A stretch of DNA of 64,000 nt from Rutpela maculata (taxonomy: Eukaryota; Arthropoda; Insecta; Coleoptera; Cerambycidae): NCBI GenBank assembly GCA_936432065.2, contig OW386287.2, positions 76,759,804 through 76,823,803 on the forward strand, given 5' to 3'. Positions 11,738 through 24,142 of the stretch are shown piece after piece (positions within the stretch are counted from its first letter, which is position 1; the number at the start of each line of letters is the position of its first letter). The notes under the pieces were generated by a model that saw only the letters and a program-made list of their open reading frames with translations, was not told the DNA's origin and did no database searches. Position numbers and translations under genes: made by a program.

Positions 11738-11917
11738 TGTCATAATATTTGTATACATATTATACGTATATTTATTATTATTGTTATTATTATATTGGTT
11801 GTTTGTGAAGAATCCCGTCCGTAGTTTTTGTAATCGTTTTTATGAACATACACTTTTTCCTTGTGTGTGATTAAATTTGAATAAACCAGTCTTAAGTAAA
11901 CCGTGTATGATTTCACA
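11738..11917 (+). repeat. 3' LTR of the gypsy element (180 bp)
   Basis: Starts TGTCATAATATTTG after the polypurine tract and ends GATTTCACA. Its last 28 bases match the 5' LTR remnant at 3001-3028. An AATAAA word near 11880 could serve as polyadenylation signal. Confidence 0.85.
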
Positions 11918-12064
11918 CAGTACTGGGACTAAACAGCAGCGTTGAAAGAAACTTGGACAAAATAAAAGACGTAATACCTAAGTAAAGAATTACGAATTTG
12001 CTTTAATAAATATAACAAATAGGGCATAGACGAAAATACACAAACAAATAAAAAGCAACAAAAA

Positions 12065-12941
12065 GTGAATAGTCTAATAAATGGAATTAACCAACAAAAA
12101 ACAGTGGAATGTACAGCAGGCTTGGATACACAAAAAAGTGACTCTAATCAGACAGACAGTCAAAACAAACAGTGTAAAAAGCACACACAATCGCAACAAA
12201 AATATTCTGATGCTTTAAGAAACATAAATGTAAACAATACAAAGGAGGCAGTAAATAACCAAATGATTACTATGATGAAACATAACATTACTCAAGATCG
12301 ATCTATAAATGGGGCCTGTAGCTCAAAATTGCTCAATAAAATTGTTTCACCTAAACTATTACATACCTATTACAAAATGCAAATTTGGAAAAATTCACAA
12401 CACTTAATACTAACTAAAAACAAACTTAAAAAATTTGGAAGAAAAACAGAGAAACATAATGGACAACGTAATTAATTTAGGAAATGACGAAAATACTAAT
12501 TTATCAAAAAATGATGAGAAACCGAAACTACAGGAATTTCGAACAAAAAGAAAGCGACTTAGAGTTGGAAATGGAGAAGATGATGGTGCCCTTCACGGGA
12601 AAAATGAAAAAGAGAGGAAGATTTGGCTGTTCATTATTAAAGTCCCCGATGATGTTAGTGAAGCAAGCATCAAACAATATATCGAGACCCGCACAAATAC
12701 TAATGACATTCAAGTAAAAAAATTACTGACCTATAATACTAATCCAGAAAACCAATGCTTTATGATTGGAGTCCAACCACAACTACAGACGACCACATAC
12801 AACTCCAAATTCTGGCCAAGAAAAATAGCATTTGAATGTTTCAATTTTAGACGAGACAGGTGTTGCTTGGATATCCTCCAGAATGATGCTGACTCTAACC
12901 TGAACACACAGCCTATCTCGTTTTTAACCCCAACCTTGTAA
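12065..12941 (+). pseudogene. LINE B ORF1
   Basis: Two overlapping frames (12065-12475 and 12435-12941) encode a Gln/Asn-rich, low-complexity N-terminal part and a C-terminal part with 'KIWLFIIKVPDDVSEASIK' and 'FWPRKIAFECFNFRR'. The latter pattern (W-LFI-V-x-V-x(n)-I..YI and FWP..I..F-FRR) is what insect LINE ORF1 proteins with an RRM/PHD-like arrangement carry. Likely role: RNA binding and chaperone. One frameshift separates the halves. The stop at 12941 is followed after about 60 bp by the start of ORF2. Confidence 0.7.
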
Positions 12942-12992
12942 TACGGTACACCAATCACACAGCAATACTACAAAACCAAACAGAAACAACAT

Positions 12993-14202
12993 AATGCCGG
13001 CAAAAAACCAGATCTTTCAATTTTACATGTGAACATACAGTGTATCAGAAATAAAACACATGAACTGGAGGTATTTCTCAAAGAAAATAAACATACAATC
13101 TTATGCTTAAATGAACACTGGCTTTTTGATGATGAGTTAGAAATGACCAATATTAGTGACTACCGTGCCATCTTTGGTTTCTGTAGGACACTGAGAAAGC
13201 ATGGGGGTGTAAGTATATTCATTGATGAAGCCATTGAGGTGGAGTGCACACCAATTAGGACGGCTGACATATCAGAACTACACTGCGAAGTAACTGGTAT
13301 GACCATCAACAATACTCAGATAATCACATTGTATAGATCACCTCTGGGAGAATTTAATATTTTAATGTAAAATTTAACACAAGTAACCCAAAAGCTCTAC
13401 AAGTTTGCAATATCTTGGAGTCATATGGACTCAAACTATTCAGGACAATACAAGATACGAGTCATGTCTCGACAACATATTTACAAACCTACTATTAAAT
13501 GACTATTCAACTAGTTATCGATACAAATTTATCTGATCATCTTATCTCCTTTATTTTCACAGAATCAACAAAACAAGTTAATAGCAATGCTAGAATAAAT
13601 TTCAGGCCAATCACGGACAACGGGTTACACCAGTTGTACAACCTAGTTGAAAACAACTGGGATTTCATTAATGACGAAAATACAGACCATGAGATAAAAC
13701 TCGAAAGGTTTATAGACTTAATAACTATAGCTACTGAAAAAGCCCTGCCAACTAAGTCCAAATCGATAAATAGCTTCCAGAGCGGAAAAAGTCAACTGGT
13801 ACAATGATAGCTTTAAGCAAATGTGTGAAACACTTGCTTTTTTAAAAGAAGCAAACAAACGTAATCCCGAATTAATAACTAATGACATAGTCAACAACTA
13901 CAAAAACAGGAGATTTGTGAAACAAAACGCAGAGCACATGACGAATACATTAACAACTCCAGAAATGCACAGACTGCAATGTGGGAAATAATAAATAACA
14001 ATACTCGTAAATCAAATACTTCCATAGTCGATGAGGTAATTAAGGGTATCCCAGAGGTGAACAAAAATCCAATGGATTATATGGTTATAAATGATAAACA
14101 AGTATTTAAATTTAACGAAGTAAGAACTTGTATTAAAAATCTAAAAAACAGTAAAAGTAAAGGTCATTAACGGATTAACGGTCAAAATCCTTAAAACTCT
14201 AG
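12993..14202 (+). pseudogene. LINE B ORF2, 5' part (endonuclease)
   Basis: 'LHVNIQCIRNK', 'ILCLNEHWL', 'GGVSIFI' and 'ITLYRSPLGEF' are APE-type endonuclease blocks; 'DTNLSDHLISF' near 13520 is the terminal SDH block. The frame is cut at 13370 and several times between 13800 and 13980. 'VRTCIKNLKNSKSKG' (about 14125) begins the RT domain just before the LINE C insertion. Confidence 0.8.
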
Positions 14203-14211
14203 TACACCTAA
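14203..14211. repeat. Target-site duplication of LINE C, left copy
   Basis: TACACCTAA, repeated exactly at 16523-16531 on the other side of LINE C. Confidence 0.85.
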
Positions 14212-16522
14212 AAGAAGATCATGGAGACGGTTCTGCGAGGGGATAGATGAATTAGCCCCAGGAGTCCCCGTCTACAAAAAGTGAGAGTACTTTTAGGTAC
14301 TCACTTCCCTGGCTCCCATGTAATCGAAGGTGAACTTCCACAGGCCTTCCTGGAAGAGGATGCACATCGTCCTACCAGGGAAGGGAAAAGGCTAGCTGGC
14401 AGAATTAAATGGGTGGTATCGACCTTCAAGCTCTTTAAATCACCGGGCAGGGATAGTATTTTTCCTGCCCTGCTTCAACATGGAATTGAGGAACTTATCC
14501 CATGCCTGAGAAGCATATTCATAGCAAGCTACACTAGACGAGCCAAAATCTTATCGCCCCATCAGCTTAACCTCTTTTCTCCTTAAAACAATGGAGAAAA
14601 TACTATATCAACAGATTAGAAGCGAAATTATTACAGTGAAACCACTTCACTCGAAACAATTTGCCTATCAACCTGGCAAATCAACGATAAATGCTCTACA
14701 TGGCCTGGTCAAAGGCATCGAAAAGACATTTACAGCAAAGGAACCGGCTCTGTGTGCTTTCGTAGATATAGAGAGTGCTTTTGACAACACCTCCTATGAA
14801 TCCATACAAAGAGCCGCGGAAAAAAGGGGAATACAGTCCCCAACAATCGTGACTGCAGCTAGAGGTTGTCCACAAGGTGGAGTCTTATCGCCCTTGCTGT
14901 GGTCAATGGTGGTCGGCGATCTTCTCCATAAGCTGAGTAATTATGGCTTCAACGTTCAGGGCTACGCTGATGACCTGGTCGTTACTGTGAGAGGCAGGCA
15001 TGATCTCAAACCACATGCAAATTGCCTTAAACATAATATCTAAATGGTGCTCGTCAGAGGGTCTTAGTGTCAATCCGAGCAAAACAGTTATTGGTCCATT
15101 CACCAATAGGAGAAAACTCAATTTGAGAGCTCCTATGTTAAATGAAACAGTACTGAATTTTTCCAGTGAAGTCAAGTATCTAGGAGTAATCCTAGACCAA
15201 AAACTTACCTGGAACTCACACTTAGAAAGGACACTCACCAAAGCAACGACAGCTATTTGGACGTGCCGTAGGCTGTTTGATAAGAGTTGGGGTCTGAAGC
15301 CGAAAATGATACATTGGTCTTACCTATCGGTTGTGAGACCTATGGTTACCTATGCATCATGCATATGGTGGCTAAAAACAGAAGAAAAAGTAGCACAAGG
15401 AAAGTTGCAGAAATTGCAACACCTTGCCTGTCTAGGGACTACAGGAGCAATGCGCTCGTGTCCCACAGCAGCTATGGAGGCAATGCTGGACTTACTTCCT
15501 CTGCATTTGCATGTGAGGAAGGAGGCAGCACTTAGTGCCTTAAGGCTGCATCAGGCACTTAAATTCAGACCAGGCGACCTGGTTGGTCACTTAAGGATTC
15601 TGGAGTTAATCCAATTCGAATCCATGACCAAACCCACTGACTCAATGCCAATCAAGCATGACTTTGACTGCCCGTTTGATGTGCTGATTGAAAGCCGTCA
15701 GGCGGGCAGGGTAGGAGCACTGCGGTTGGAGAAAGAGTCACACATCTGGTACACAGATGGATCCAGGATGGAAGTAGGGGGTTGGTGTGGGCGTAGCAGG
15801 GCCTAAATGCAGGCTATCTAAAGCCCTTGGTAACACCCCAACCATCTTCCAAGCAGAAATTTATGCTATAGATCTGTGTGCCCAGGAATGCCTAAATAGA
15901 GGCACTCGAAGGGCAAAGATCTATATACTCTCAGATAGTCAGGCAGCATTAAAGGCTCTCAGGTCATATACCTTCGAGTCAAAAATTGCCTAGGAATGCA
16001 GACAATCCCTGAAGCAACTGGCAAAACACAACAAGGTTACCTTGATGTGGGTGCCAGGGCATGAGGGAATAGAAGGCAACGAATTGGCTGATAGCCTCGC
16101 TGTTTTTTGGACCCGAACCGTTCTGTGGCCTATCCAAGGGACACATAATGGAGGAGGTCCTAAAATGGGAAAAGGAACAAAAAGAGCCCTACTGGAGGAA
16201 CACTCCAGGCCAAAGACAAGCAAAAAGGTTTATAACCTATTCAACAAAGAATGTCACAAGGCTTCTCGAACTTGAAAAGTCCGACCTAAGGCTGATTACT
16301 GCGGAACATATACTTTGTGAATGCAAGGTGCTAATCCGCATTAGGCTAAAGTACCTAGAACAGGCGGGATTAACGCCTGAAGACATAGGGAAATTAGCTC
16401 CCAGGAAAATCGCAAGATTTGCAAAAAGTCCTGGGCAACAACTTGATGCAGGGTAATTCACAAAAGACCTTTTAGGTCGAGGTCAAGAAAGGCCAAGCGA
16501 TCCCTTAAACAATCTACAATTC
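14212..16522 (+). mobile_element. LINE C (R1/jockey-like), 5'-truncated, inserted in LINE B
   Basis: Bounded by an exact 9-bp duplication TACACCTAA. Base composition is visibly more GC-rich than LINE B. It contains RT and RNase H coding and a 3' end with the block 'cacaaaagaccttttaggtc', which recurs alone at 31290. There is no A-tail. The 5' end is truncated inside ORF2, the usual outcome of target-primed reverse transcription. Confidence 0.9.
14281..16456 (+). pseudogene. LINE C ORF2: reverse transcriptase and RNase H
   Basis: RT blocks in order: 'FKLFKSPGRDSIFPALLQ' (14281-14586 frame), then from 14591 'QFAYQPGKSTINALH', 'CAFVDIESAFDNTSY' (motif A), 'GCPQGGVLSPLLW' (motif B) and 'GYADDLVVTV' (catalytic YADD, about 14963). 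The next frame, 15000-15806, holds 'SVNPSKT..LGVILDQKLTW' and 'WYTDGSR', the first RNase H Asp (about 15749). RNase H continues with 'FQAEIYAI', 'ILSDSQAALKAL' and 'WVPGHEGIEGNELAD' (about 16045-16090). The tail 'AEHILCECKVL' is the Cys/His motif typical of R1-like LINEs. The RT normally also has an endonuclease in front, absent here by truncation. Four frame breaks. Confidence 0.9.
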
Positions 16523-16531
16523 TACACCTAA
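16523..16531. repeat. Target-site duplication of LINE C, right copy
   Basis: TACACCTAA; see the left copy at 14203-14211. Confidence 0.85.
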
Positions 16532-17985
16532 TATGCATCCCATTCACTAAATTAATAAATTTATGCATAAAATCAAACCGGTTTCCCAGTAATTTAGTAA
16601 GGGTCATTCCTATTTTTAAAAAGGGCTCCCATAAAGACCTATCCAATTACAGACCAATTTCTCTAATACCCTTATTAGCAAAAATTTTTGAGTCTGTATT
16701 AAAAATACAAGTTGTTGAATTCTTTGAGAATAATAACCTGTTTAGCCCATATCAGTATGGGTTTCGAAACAGGAAATCCACCTCCTTAGCAATCAACAAT
16801 CTTACTCAGAGTGTCATGGACAGTTTTGAAAATCGTCAGTATAGTCAGGCATCATTTTATGATTTGACCAAAGTATTCGATTGTGTGTCGCATGATATTC
16901 TCCTAAAAAAGTTATCGGCCTATGGTTTTGATGATAATAGCATTAATTTTGTAAAATATTATCTTACCGAAAGAAGTCAATAGGTGTTTTCTTTCTACCA
17001 ACAATCTTAGCTAAGCTAAGTAGTTTTAATGTCACACGCAAACTGTGGTACACGAATATTTCACTCATCATCAGGTGTGACTAAAAAACTACTTAGCATA
17101 GCTAAGATTATTGGTAGAAAGAAAATACCTAATATGTCTCTTATAATAATAACAATTCAAATTATAAAATGGTTCTGCACGGAGTACCACAGGGATCAGT
17201 GTTCGGTCCTGTACTCTTAATATATATTAACGACTTACTAAACAGTGATACCTTATAATATTTGCAGATGACACGATGGAGGTACAACAAGACTTCTCGC
17301 TAAATTCTGTTAAAACGAAATCTGCAAACACACAATCGAATTTAAAGTCTTGGTACACAGCAAACAATATCAGAATAAATGAAAGTAAAACGCAGCATCC
17401 TACCTTCAGCCTGCGACCTTCAAACACTGAAGCTGAGGAAAAATACGTACCTATAACGTTCTTAGGGTTCACTTGGACCCCACGCTGGCATGGGAAATGC
17501 ATATAGACTTCCTCTCAAAAAAAAATTCTAAAAACATTTACCTTATGGTGAACTATGTCAGTCAGGAAACCATAATAGCAGCGTACTATGGACATATTCA
17601 TTCCAACATATACTATGCCGATCTGAACTGGGGGCACTCAACTCATGCAACTAAAATCTTCAGGCTACAAAGACGATGCATCAGAACCATCGGCAAATTG
17701 AAATATGGAGATTCCTGTAGGCAGGTATTCATAGATCTGAATATACTTACACTACATGCATTTTCATACTGGAATGCATATTATATAATATAAAGAAAAA
17801 ACTATTGAAAACCAGGGTTGGCAGCGGATACAATGGTATAAAATACTATAACATTCTGCCTGAAGCAATTAAACAACTAGATACAAGTAATTTTAAAATA
17901 AAGCTGAAATCCTAGTTTAAAAGAAAAACATTCTACACCGTTAAGGAATACTTCCAAAATAACTTCCAAGATCTCTCAATAAATT
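16532..17985 (+). pseudogene. LINE B ORF2, 3' part (reverse transcriptase)
   Basis: 'VIPIFKKGSHKDLSNYRPIS' near 16605, 'QYGFRNRKSTSLAI' near 16755, 'FYDLTKVFDCVSH' (motif A; the usual D-x-x-K-A-F-D has become TKVFD) near 16858, 'HGVPQGSVFGPVLL' near 17178 and 'FADDTM' near 17262 appear in order. The thumb region follows in the 17276-17506 and 17473-17793 frames. A 147-bp MITE sits between motif A and motif B. At least four frame changes and several stops make it non-functional. Confidence 0.85.
16983..17129. mobile_element. 147-bp TA-flanked MITE
   Basis: GGTGTTTTCTTTCTACCAAC at the left and GTTGG..TAGAAAGAAAATACC-type sequence at the right are inverted, with 'aatcttagctaagctaagtag' paired to 'ctacttagcatagctaagatt'. 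TA is present on both sides (16981-16982 and 17130-17131), a Tc1/mariner-type target. RT coding of LINE B resumes after it. Confidence 0.85.
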
Positions 17986-18089
17986 AAGAGTTACTACTGT
18001 ACCATATAAAATATAAATATATACTTTTGTGTACGTACTTACAGTATTTTAGCAGCAATAAATCATTATTATTATTACAGCATTAAAGT

Positions 18090-19455
18090 TGCAACTTTTT
18101 TATTCTTTAACTTAAAATTTTGTACAATTGCGAGATAAAAGCGAACAATCCATATTGGTACTCCCTTGGAGAAGCTGAAGGCTGGTACTTTTACTTAAGT
18201 ATAAATAGACTTTATCCGGCGAATAAGTATCTGACGGATATGATAACCGGAGCTTGCTATCTGTAGGATAACTTGCATGTGTACTTTTAATCAAAATATA
18301 CCCTCAGTTAACTATACGATAGGTGACTATGTACTTCTCAAAGTAAGTGTTGCCAGCTTAAGACACTGTAAAGTAAGGAAGTTTTATGCTTCAAATAGAG
18401 ATAGAAGAGATCCCCTACTGTGGTTTGTTGCCGGTTTATGACATTTGCGTCATTTTCATGGTTGTTTAATCGTATTATTTGAATGTGGATCATGTGACTA
18501 ACATAACCTGAAATTTTAAGTTTATTTTCGTTTCTAAAATTTGTATTGCATATTTAGCTTCTAGCCATATATCTGGCTCCAGACGAACATTCAAAAATGC
18601 ATTCAAATAATTTTTTAATATTGTTTATTAATAAACTAGAAAAGCACTAAAGAAGTAAAGAAAGTAGGCTTTCCACAACAATGACATTATTGTTTGAAAC
18701 TGTCAAAATACATTGGAGTGAATTATTATTTTTAGACAAAAGTTAGATCTAGTTACCAAGATATCTGAAAATCGCCTTTTGGACGCCACACAAGCGTCAA
18801 ATAGAGCTTATGTTTATGAAGCATTTTCGGGCATACATTCATTAGAACTTTTATGCTTAAAATTGGCCTTATAATCACCCGAGTTTTGTTACGTACCCTG
18901 TATACTTGGTGGAAACATACTGCTCCTACCAGCTGCACCTTGTAGCCCCCCGCCTGTCGTGATGTACAGGTTCTGCTCATGAATTATTATTTTTAACAAA
19001 TTTACTACAAAAGTCTAAAGTGCCCAATAAAGTCTTAAAAGATCCATATTATTTTTCTTGTCAAATTAAATGGAACCAAATGCCAAAACAGAATTCGGAC
19101 TCTTATGGAAAGAAGAACCTGGAAAATTCAGGGACTTTAAAAAACCATAAAAAAATCATGAAAATCTCAGGGAATTAAAAAAAATTAGGGAATTTCGAGC
19201 CACAATATGGAAAACAATAAACAAACTACGAACTCCCATTTTTATTTATTATTTAGACGTCGGCTGCCCCGTTAAAAATTATACGATTATCTAAAACCAC
19301 ATTTAACATAATAATTATTGTCACTGAAAAACATTTTTTTTGGCATGGAAAACCTGTAAAATTCAGGAAATTTTTCTAGCTATGTAAAGTCTGCAAAATA
19401 ATTAACAAAGAAAAAGTTTTACAAAACTAACTTTGAATATTCAAAGGGCAATTAA
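18090..19455. other. Non-coding stretch with repeat copy
   Basis: 18425-18690 is copy 2 of the repeat at 1-310. 19090-19400 has loosely repeated 'aaattcaggga(c/a)ttt' words (about 19120, 19160 and 19360). No gene or RNA recognised. Confidence 0.45.
18425..18690 (+). repeat. Interspersed repeat, copy 2
   Basis: Same orientation as 95-310 and sharing its 'ctaacataacct' and 'tagcttctagccat' blocks. Confidence 0.55.
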
Positions 19456-19663
19456 TAGTCTAAGAGCTAGGAACGTCGGAAAACACTTGATTTTAGCAAG
19501 GCTCATTCTTCTATATCCCCTCCCTTTTTGACGGTGTACTAGGCATGAGGACGGTCTGGCTGGGAGAAGACGTTGCGTTTCCTGTGAGAGTAGCGGTTAT
19601 CTAGGTAAAAAAATTACAAAATTATATAACAGTAGCATCACATTTGATTATATAATTTTTTTT

Positions 19664-19712
19664 GTTAACTATTCGTGGGTTCGATCCCCAGTAATGCCCT
19701 ATTTTTTTTTTT
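19664..19712 (+). other. tRNA-like box B segment with T-run, left arm only
   Basis: GGGTTCGATCCCC (19677-19689) matches the T-psi-C arm/box B consensus GGTTCGANTCC. It is followed 11 bp later by a run of about 11 T, the form of a Pol III terminator. The opposite arm of the 11-kb element lacks this segment at the equivalent place (about 30230-30250), so it appears inserted in the left arm. It is too short to be a tRNA; a SINE fragment is possible. Confidence 0.4.
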
Positions 19713-20587
19713 AGTAGATCCTGTTTACTTCAGTGCTAACTTGAATTTATAATGCATAAATCAAATTATCATATATTCTAAAATATTTCTTAATATAAAT
19801 TCCATCGATATTATTGATTTCAGGAGTTGTGAAATTATATGTGCAGATATTAGATATAAATAATTAAAAACACTTTAAAATACAAATGACGTCAGATAGA
19901 CATAATTCTATTATAAATTCTAACTTGTAGCATGTATAGCTGAGATAACGGTAGCTACTTTAATGGATTCTATAATTGTATTTTAAAGTCTCTCTATAAT
20001 GTCTTTACTTAAGAGGATAATCTGCGTTAAGACAAAACATATTTTCATTGATATATATGAAACAGGTATATACGGGTGGGCGTGCACCTTTGATCAATGA
20101 AATATGCCGACCAAGTAAAAAGGCGGAGAATATTGTGTAATATATAAGAGAAATAGTTCAAACATATTTCTGTCGTACAGAGTCGAATTTCGCGTTGGGT
20201 GCACAAGAATTTTTATTTAAAGTAATTTGAGTAGGAAAACTGAATGCGGTTGTAGTGATTCCTTAGGCAGTGGTTTTTAATTAAAAGAAAAAACTATCTG
20301 TAGGTACATAATGTATATTTACAGTGTACAGGGTGTCCTAGTTAACGTGTTATGTCCGATTTTCTCGGTAGTTTTTGAGATAAGTATTTTTTTTTTTTTT
20401 TTTCGGGGAATCTATGCCGCTAAGAAACATATAATTGAACATCAAAGAAGAATTGATCGGATTATTTATGTTCTTAATTGACTATTAAAGCATTAAAGGA
20501 AAGTAAAAAAAAGGCATGTAAATTTTAAATATCACTTCCGGTTTACATGGCAATGGCGTTCTTTTTCTTGAAAATAGAATATTGATT

Positions 20588-23470
20588 ACTTCCACATCCA
20601 GTGGTAGTATAGTAACAAAAAAATTTTTGAAAATTTTTATTGTTCAAATAGGCTTAGACTGTCATGAAAGGTCGACATTTTAAGTTTGAGCGAAAAAAAA
20701 ATTCTGCCTGTCTGTCTAACTTTTTTGTGCGCACGATTACTCTGGAACCGTTTAAGATATTGACTTGAAATTTGGTACACTTATGTACTTTAACGGGATC
20801 TGGAACTAGATTATATTTTCATCTTATTCCATCGAAGGGTTGGGTTGTAAATTGGGGTAAATGGGGAGGTAAACAGGTAAATCAAGCAGGTAAGAGTCCG
20901 TAAAATTGGTATTTAGTATATATAAGAGAAGCTAGGGTCTCGAAAAAATTTTTGACATTAGCTACCCCCATTACCACCCCTACCCCACTTTTTAAGGGGA
21001 CGAAAAAAAGTGTGATTTAGTGTATGTACAAGAACCAAAAACCTCAAAATATTTTTTTACTTCATAGGCCAAGAATTTTTATTGAAAAATTACCAAAAAT
21101 CCTCGTTATGTTGGGGTGATGCCTATTACGAATAACTGGCAAAATAAGGATACATATATTACTTCAACATCCAGTGGAAGTATAGTAACGACAAAAAAAT
21201 TTTTAAAAAATTTTTATTGTTCAAATAGGCTTAGAATGTCATGAAACGTCGAGATTTTAAGTTTGAGCAAAAAAAATTCTGTCTGTCTGTCGGTCTAACT
21301 TTTTTTTTGTGCGCACGTTTACTCTGGAACCGTTTGAGATACTGACTTGAAATTTAGTACACTTATGTACTTTAACGAGATCTAGAACTAGATTATATTT
21401 TCATCTTGTTCCGTCGAAGAGTTGGGGGTAAATTGGGGTAAATTTGGGGTAAATAGGTAAATCAAGCAGGTAAGAGTTCATAAAATTGGTATTTACTATA
21501 TACAAGAGAAGCTAAGGTCTCAAAAAAAATTTTGGCATTAGCCCCCACCCCATTATTAAAGGGGATGAAAAAAAATTTAATTTAGTGTGTGTACAAGAAC
21601 TAGAAACCTCAAAATATTTTTTTACCTTATCCACCCCCACTACCACCCTCTATCACCACCCTCACCCTATTACCGATGTGGGGTATCGTTTTATGGGTTT
21701 TTGAGGTAGAGAATTTCAAATATTATATTTTTAAACAATTATTTCCACATACAACATTTTTTCGTTGTGAGTGACTTGGATAGAAAATCTGGATGTGGAA
21801 GTTGGGCAGCGGTTTTTTTATTGTTAAATTAGTGTACAATATCGATAATTCTACCATTCCCAATTGAAATTAAAATTTTGTGGACATGCCTATTGAAAGT
21901 CGCATTTCGGAGATATGAACTTTACTTTGCTTTTTTTTAAAGGAACACTCCATATATGTACCATTTGAAACGCCATAAAAAAAGCTTTGTATTTATAATA
22001 TAATACATGGTACTTATCTTAAACAAATTTTGTCTAATTTACTATAAATTTACAATTTATCAAATTAGCCATGGAAAACAAAAGTATGTAAATTAAAATA
22101 AACAATATGTTAGTTCTGTCTAATTTCACTTTATTTTAAATAAAATGGAGAATTTCAATAATTGATACAGTGTGTTTCACTTGAAATGGTAACTTTATTT
22201 TTTTTCCGATTTGAATCGCATTTTACTTAAGTATAGAACAAACTAGTATCTACTTATGATCAGAAAAACATTCGCCTCCTACGGTACCAAAGCCACCTGC
22301 GGTACCAAAATATGTGGAGAAAATCGGAAAATCATATTAGGCATTTTTTTATCGGAAAATTTTGTTAATAAAACTTGTTCAGAATTGTCCAAAATGGCCA
22401 AAATTTAATCAAAATTAAAAAATGAAAAACTTGAAATTTAAAAAATTTTGAAAATAATTAGGTATTTAAAAAAAAAACTGTTTTACAACTACCTGGCAGC
22501 TTGGGTTTAATTTCAAACAAAATTGTCATAGTACAGTTTTCTAAACGAAAAAACCCATTCAAATGATATTTTCGGACTTGGACATTATTTTAATAAAAAT
22601 TTATATAGTTTTTTTGATTAAATTTTGGACTTAAGGTTTCTGAATAATTCTTTCATTAACAAAATTTTCCAATAAAAATATGCCTAATATGATTTTTTGA
22701 TTTTATCCGCATATTTTGGTACCGCAGGTGGCTTTGCATTTGTAGGACGTGAATTTTTTTCTGGTAATAAGTAGATCCTAATTTGTTCCATAAGTAAAAT
22801 TAGATTCAAATCGGAAAAAAAATTTAAAAAGTGAAACAGACTGTATATATTTTTCGGACTACCATGACTTAATGTAAAAAAATATAAAACTTAATATCTA
22901 CTATAGTTTTTAAGAAAAATACTGGGTCATATATCATTGAAAAGATTTTTCTATGGCCTTTCAAATGGTGTAAAAATATATGGGGGTGTTCTATTTAAAA
23001 AAACCGCTGCCCAAGGAATCAATACTTCCGCATCCAGATTTTCGATCCAACTCATTCACAACGAAAAAATTTAGTAATGGGGTGGGGGTGGCTAATGCCA
23101 AACATTTTTTGAGACCTTAGCTTCTCTTGTATATACAAAATACCAATTTTCTGGACTCTTAGCTGCTTGATTTAGCTGGTTACCTCAAATTTACCTCAAT
23201 TTACCCCCCAACCCTCTGACGGAACAAAATGAAAATATAATCTAGTTCCAGATCTCGTTAAAGTACATTTGTGTACCAAATTTCAAGTCAATATCTTAAA
23301 CGGTTACAGAGTAAACGTGCGCACAAAAAAGTTACAGACCGACAGACAGAATTTTTTTTTTCGCTCAAACTTAAAATCTCGACGTTTCATGACATTCTGA
23401 GCCTATTTGAACAATAAAAATTTAAAAAATTTTTTTTTGGCGTTACTATACTTCCACTGGATGTGGAAGT
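20588..23470. repeat. Second-level inverted repeat inside 20327-25149
   Basis: ACTTCCACATCCAGTGG at 20588 pairs with CCACTGGATGTGGAAGT ending at 23470. The right arm (about 22990-23470) is mirrored best by a second, direct copy of the left unit starting at 21161, so the left unit is duplicated in tandem (20588-21150 and 21161-21815). Shared blocks: 'ttgttcaaataggcttaga', 'gtgcgcacgtttactctg' and 'gaagctaaggtctcaaa'. 'aatctggatgtggaagttgg' (about 21786) pairs with 'cttccgcatccagatttt' (about 23026). Confidence 0.8.
22165..22846. mobile_element. Innermost inverted-repeat element (682 bp)
   Basis: ATACAGTGTGTTTCACTT at 22165 pairs with AAGTGAAACAGACTGTAT ending at 22846. The arms are about 210 bp and include 'gccacctgcggtaccaaaat' (about 22291) paired with 'attttggtaccgcaggtggc' (about 22713). 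There is no coding. Confidence 0.75.
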
Positions 23471-24142
23471 AAAACCAAGGTAAAGCTCATATCTCCGAAA
23501 TTCGACTTGTTTGAATTGTTTTGCTGAAATGATGTTTGGAAAATACATGTGATATCTCATAACTTTTATTTTTGAACGTATTTACGTAACTCCAAAAATA
23601 AAGAAGTTAAATGAAGTTCTAACATTTGCACACCCACCCTGTACTGTTGACTATAATAAGGAACTTTAGTCTAGTTATTATAAAAAACACGTTCTCAAAT
23701 AAATTAAACATGTTCTGATAGAACATATTAATAATAATATTTTTTTGTTTTTATGTCTTTGGTGTTTTTCAAAAAAATTGCAGCGCTTGGATTTTACCCT
23801 ATAGCCCCCCCCTAAATCCGCCACTGACTGCGCTCCGTCAGAAACCCTAAAATACCTATATGCATGTTTGGAGCATATTTAATGTCCGATATATCAAAAA
23901 ATATTACAGCTAGATCCTTATATGTTTGAAATCGGGGATAAAGGATCTAAAAGAATATGTAAAAATATACAGGGTTTTTCATTTAAAAAGCAACCTTCAT
24001 TGTTATATCACGTGACATATCCAAGCAATTGTTTTTTAATTGCATTTAAAAAAATATGTATACAACCTTACAACTCTTATACGAAACTTTTTTTTGTCTC
24101 CAATAATAACATAAATAAAGGGGGGTCAAAATATAGTTATAA

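Larger units (their letters stand above)
3001..11917 (+). mobile_element. Broken Ty3/gypsy LTR retrotransposon (LINE-interrupted)
   Basis: A gag-PR-RT-RNaseH-IN order is recognisable, followed by a polypurine tract and a TGT..ACA 3' LTR. The 5' LTR survives only as its last ~28 bases (3001-3028), which match the end of the 3' LTR. A TGGCGC primer-binding-like site follows. The body is split by a LINE (about 4830-8592) and by a small hairpin MITE (4174-4711). Stops and frameshifts occur in gag, RT, RNaseH and IN, so the copy is dead. By domain style it resembles the insect Mag/K02A2.6-like clade; this is a judgement from motifs, not from a tree. Confidence 0.9.
11925..18085 (+). mobile_element. 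LINE B (jockey/CR1-like), split by LINE C and a MITE
   Basis: ORF1 (12065-12941), endonuclease (about 13020-13800) and the first RT residues (to 14202) are followed by LINE C. RT then resumes at 16532 and runs, with a MITE inside, to about 17985. The 3' end is an ATT-rich tail 'aataaatcattattattatt' (18058-18078). The resumed RT frame joins the left part smoothly across one copy of the 9-bp target duplication. Numerous stops show it is old. Confidence 0.85.

Noticed and set aside
19677..19689. Full tRNA gene
   Set aside because: Only a box B-like block; no box A or cloverleaf can be drawn around it.
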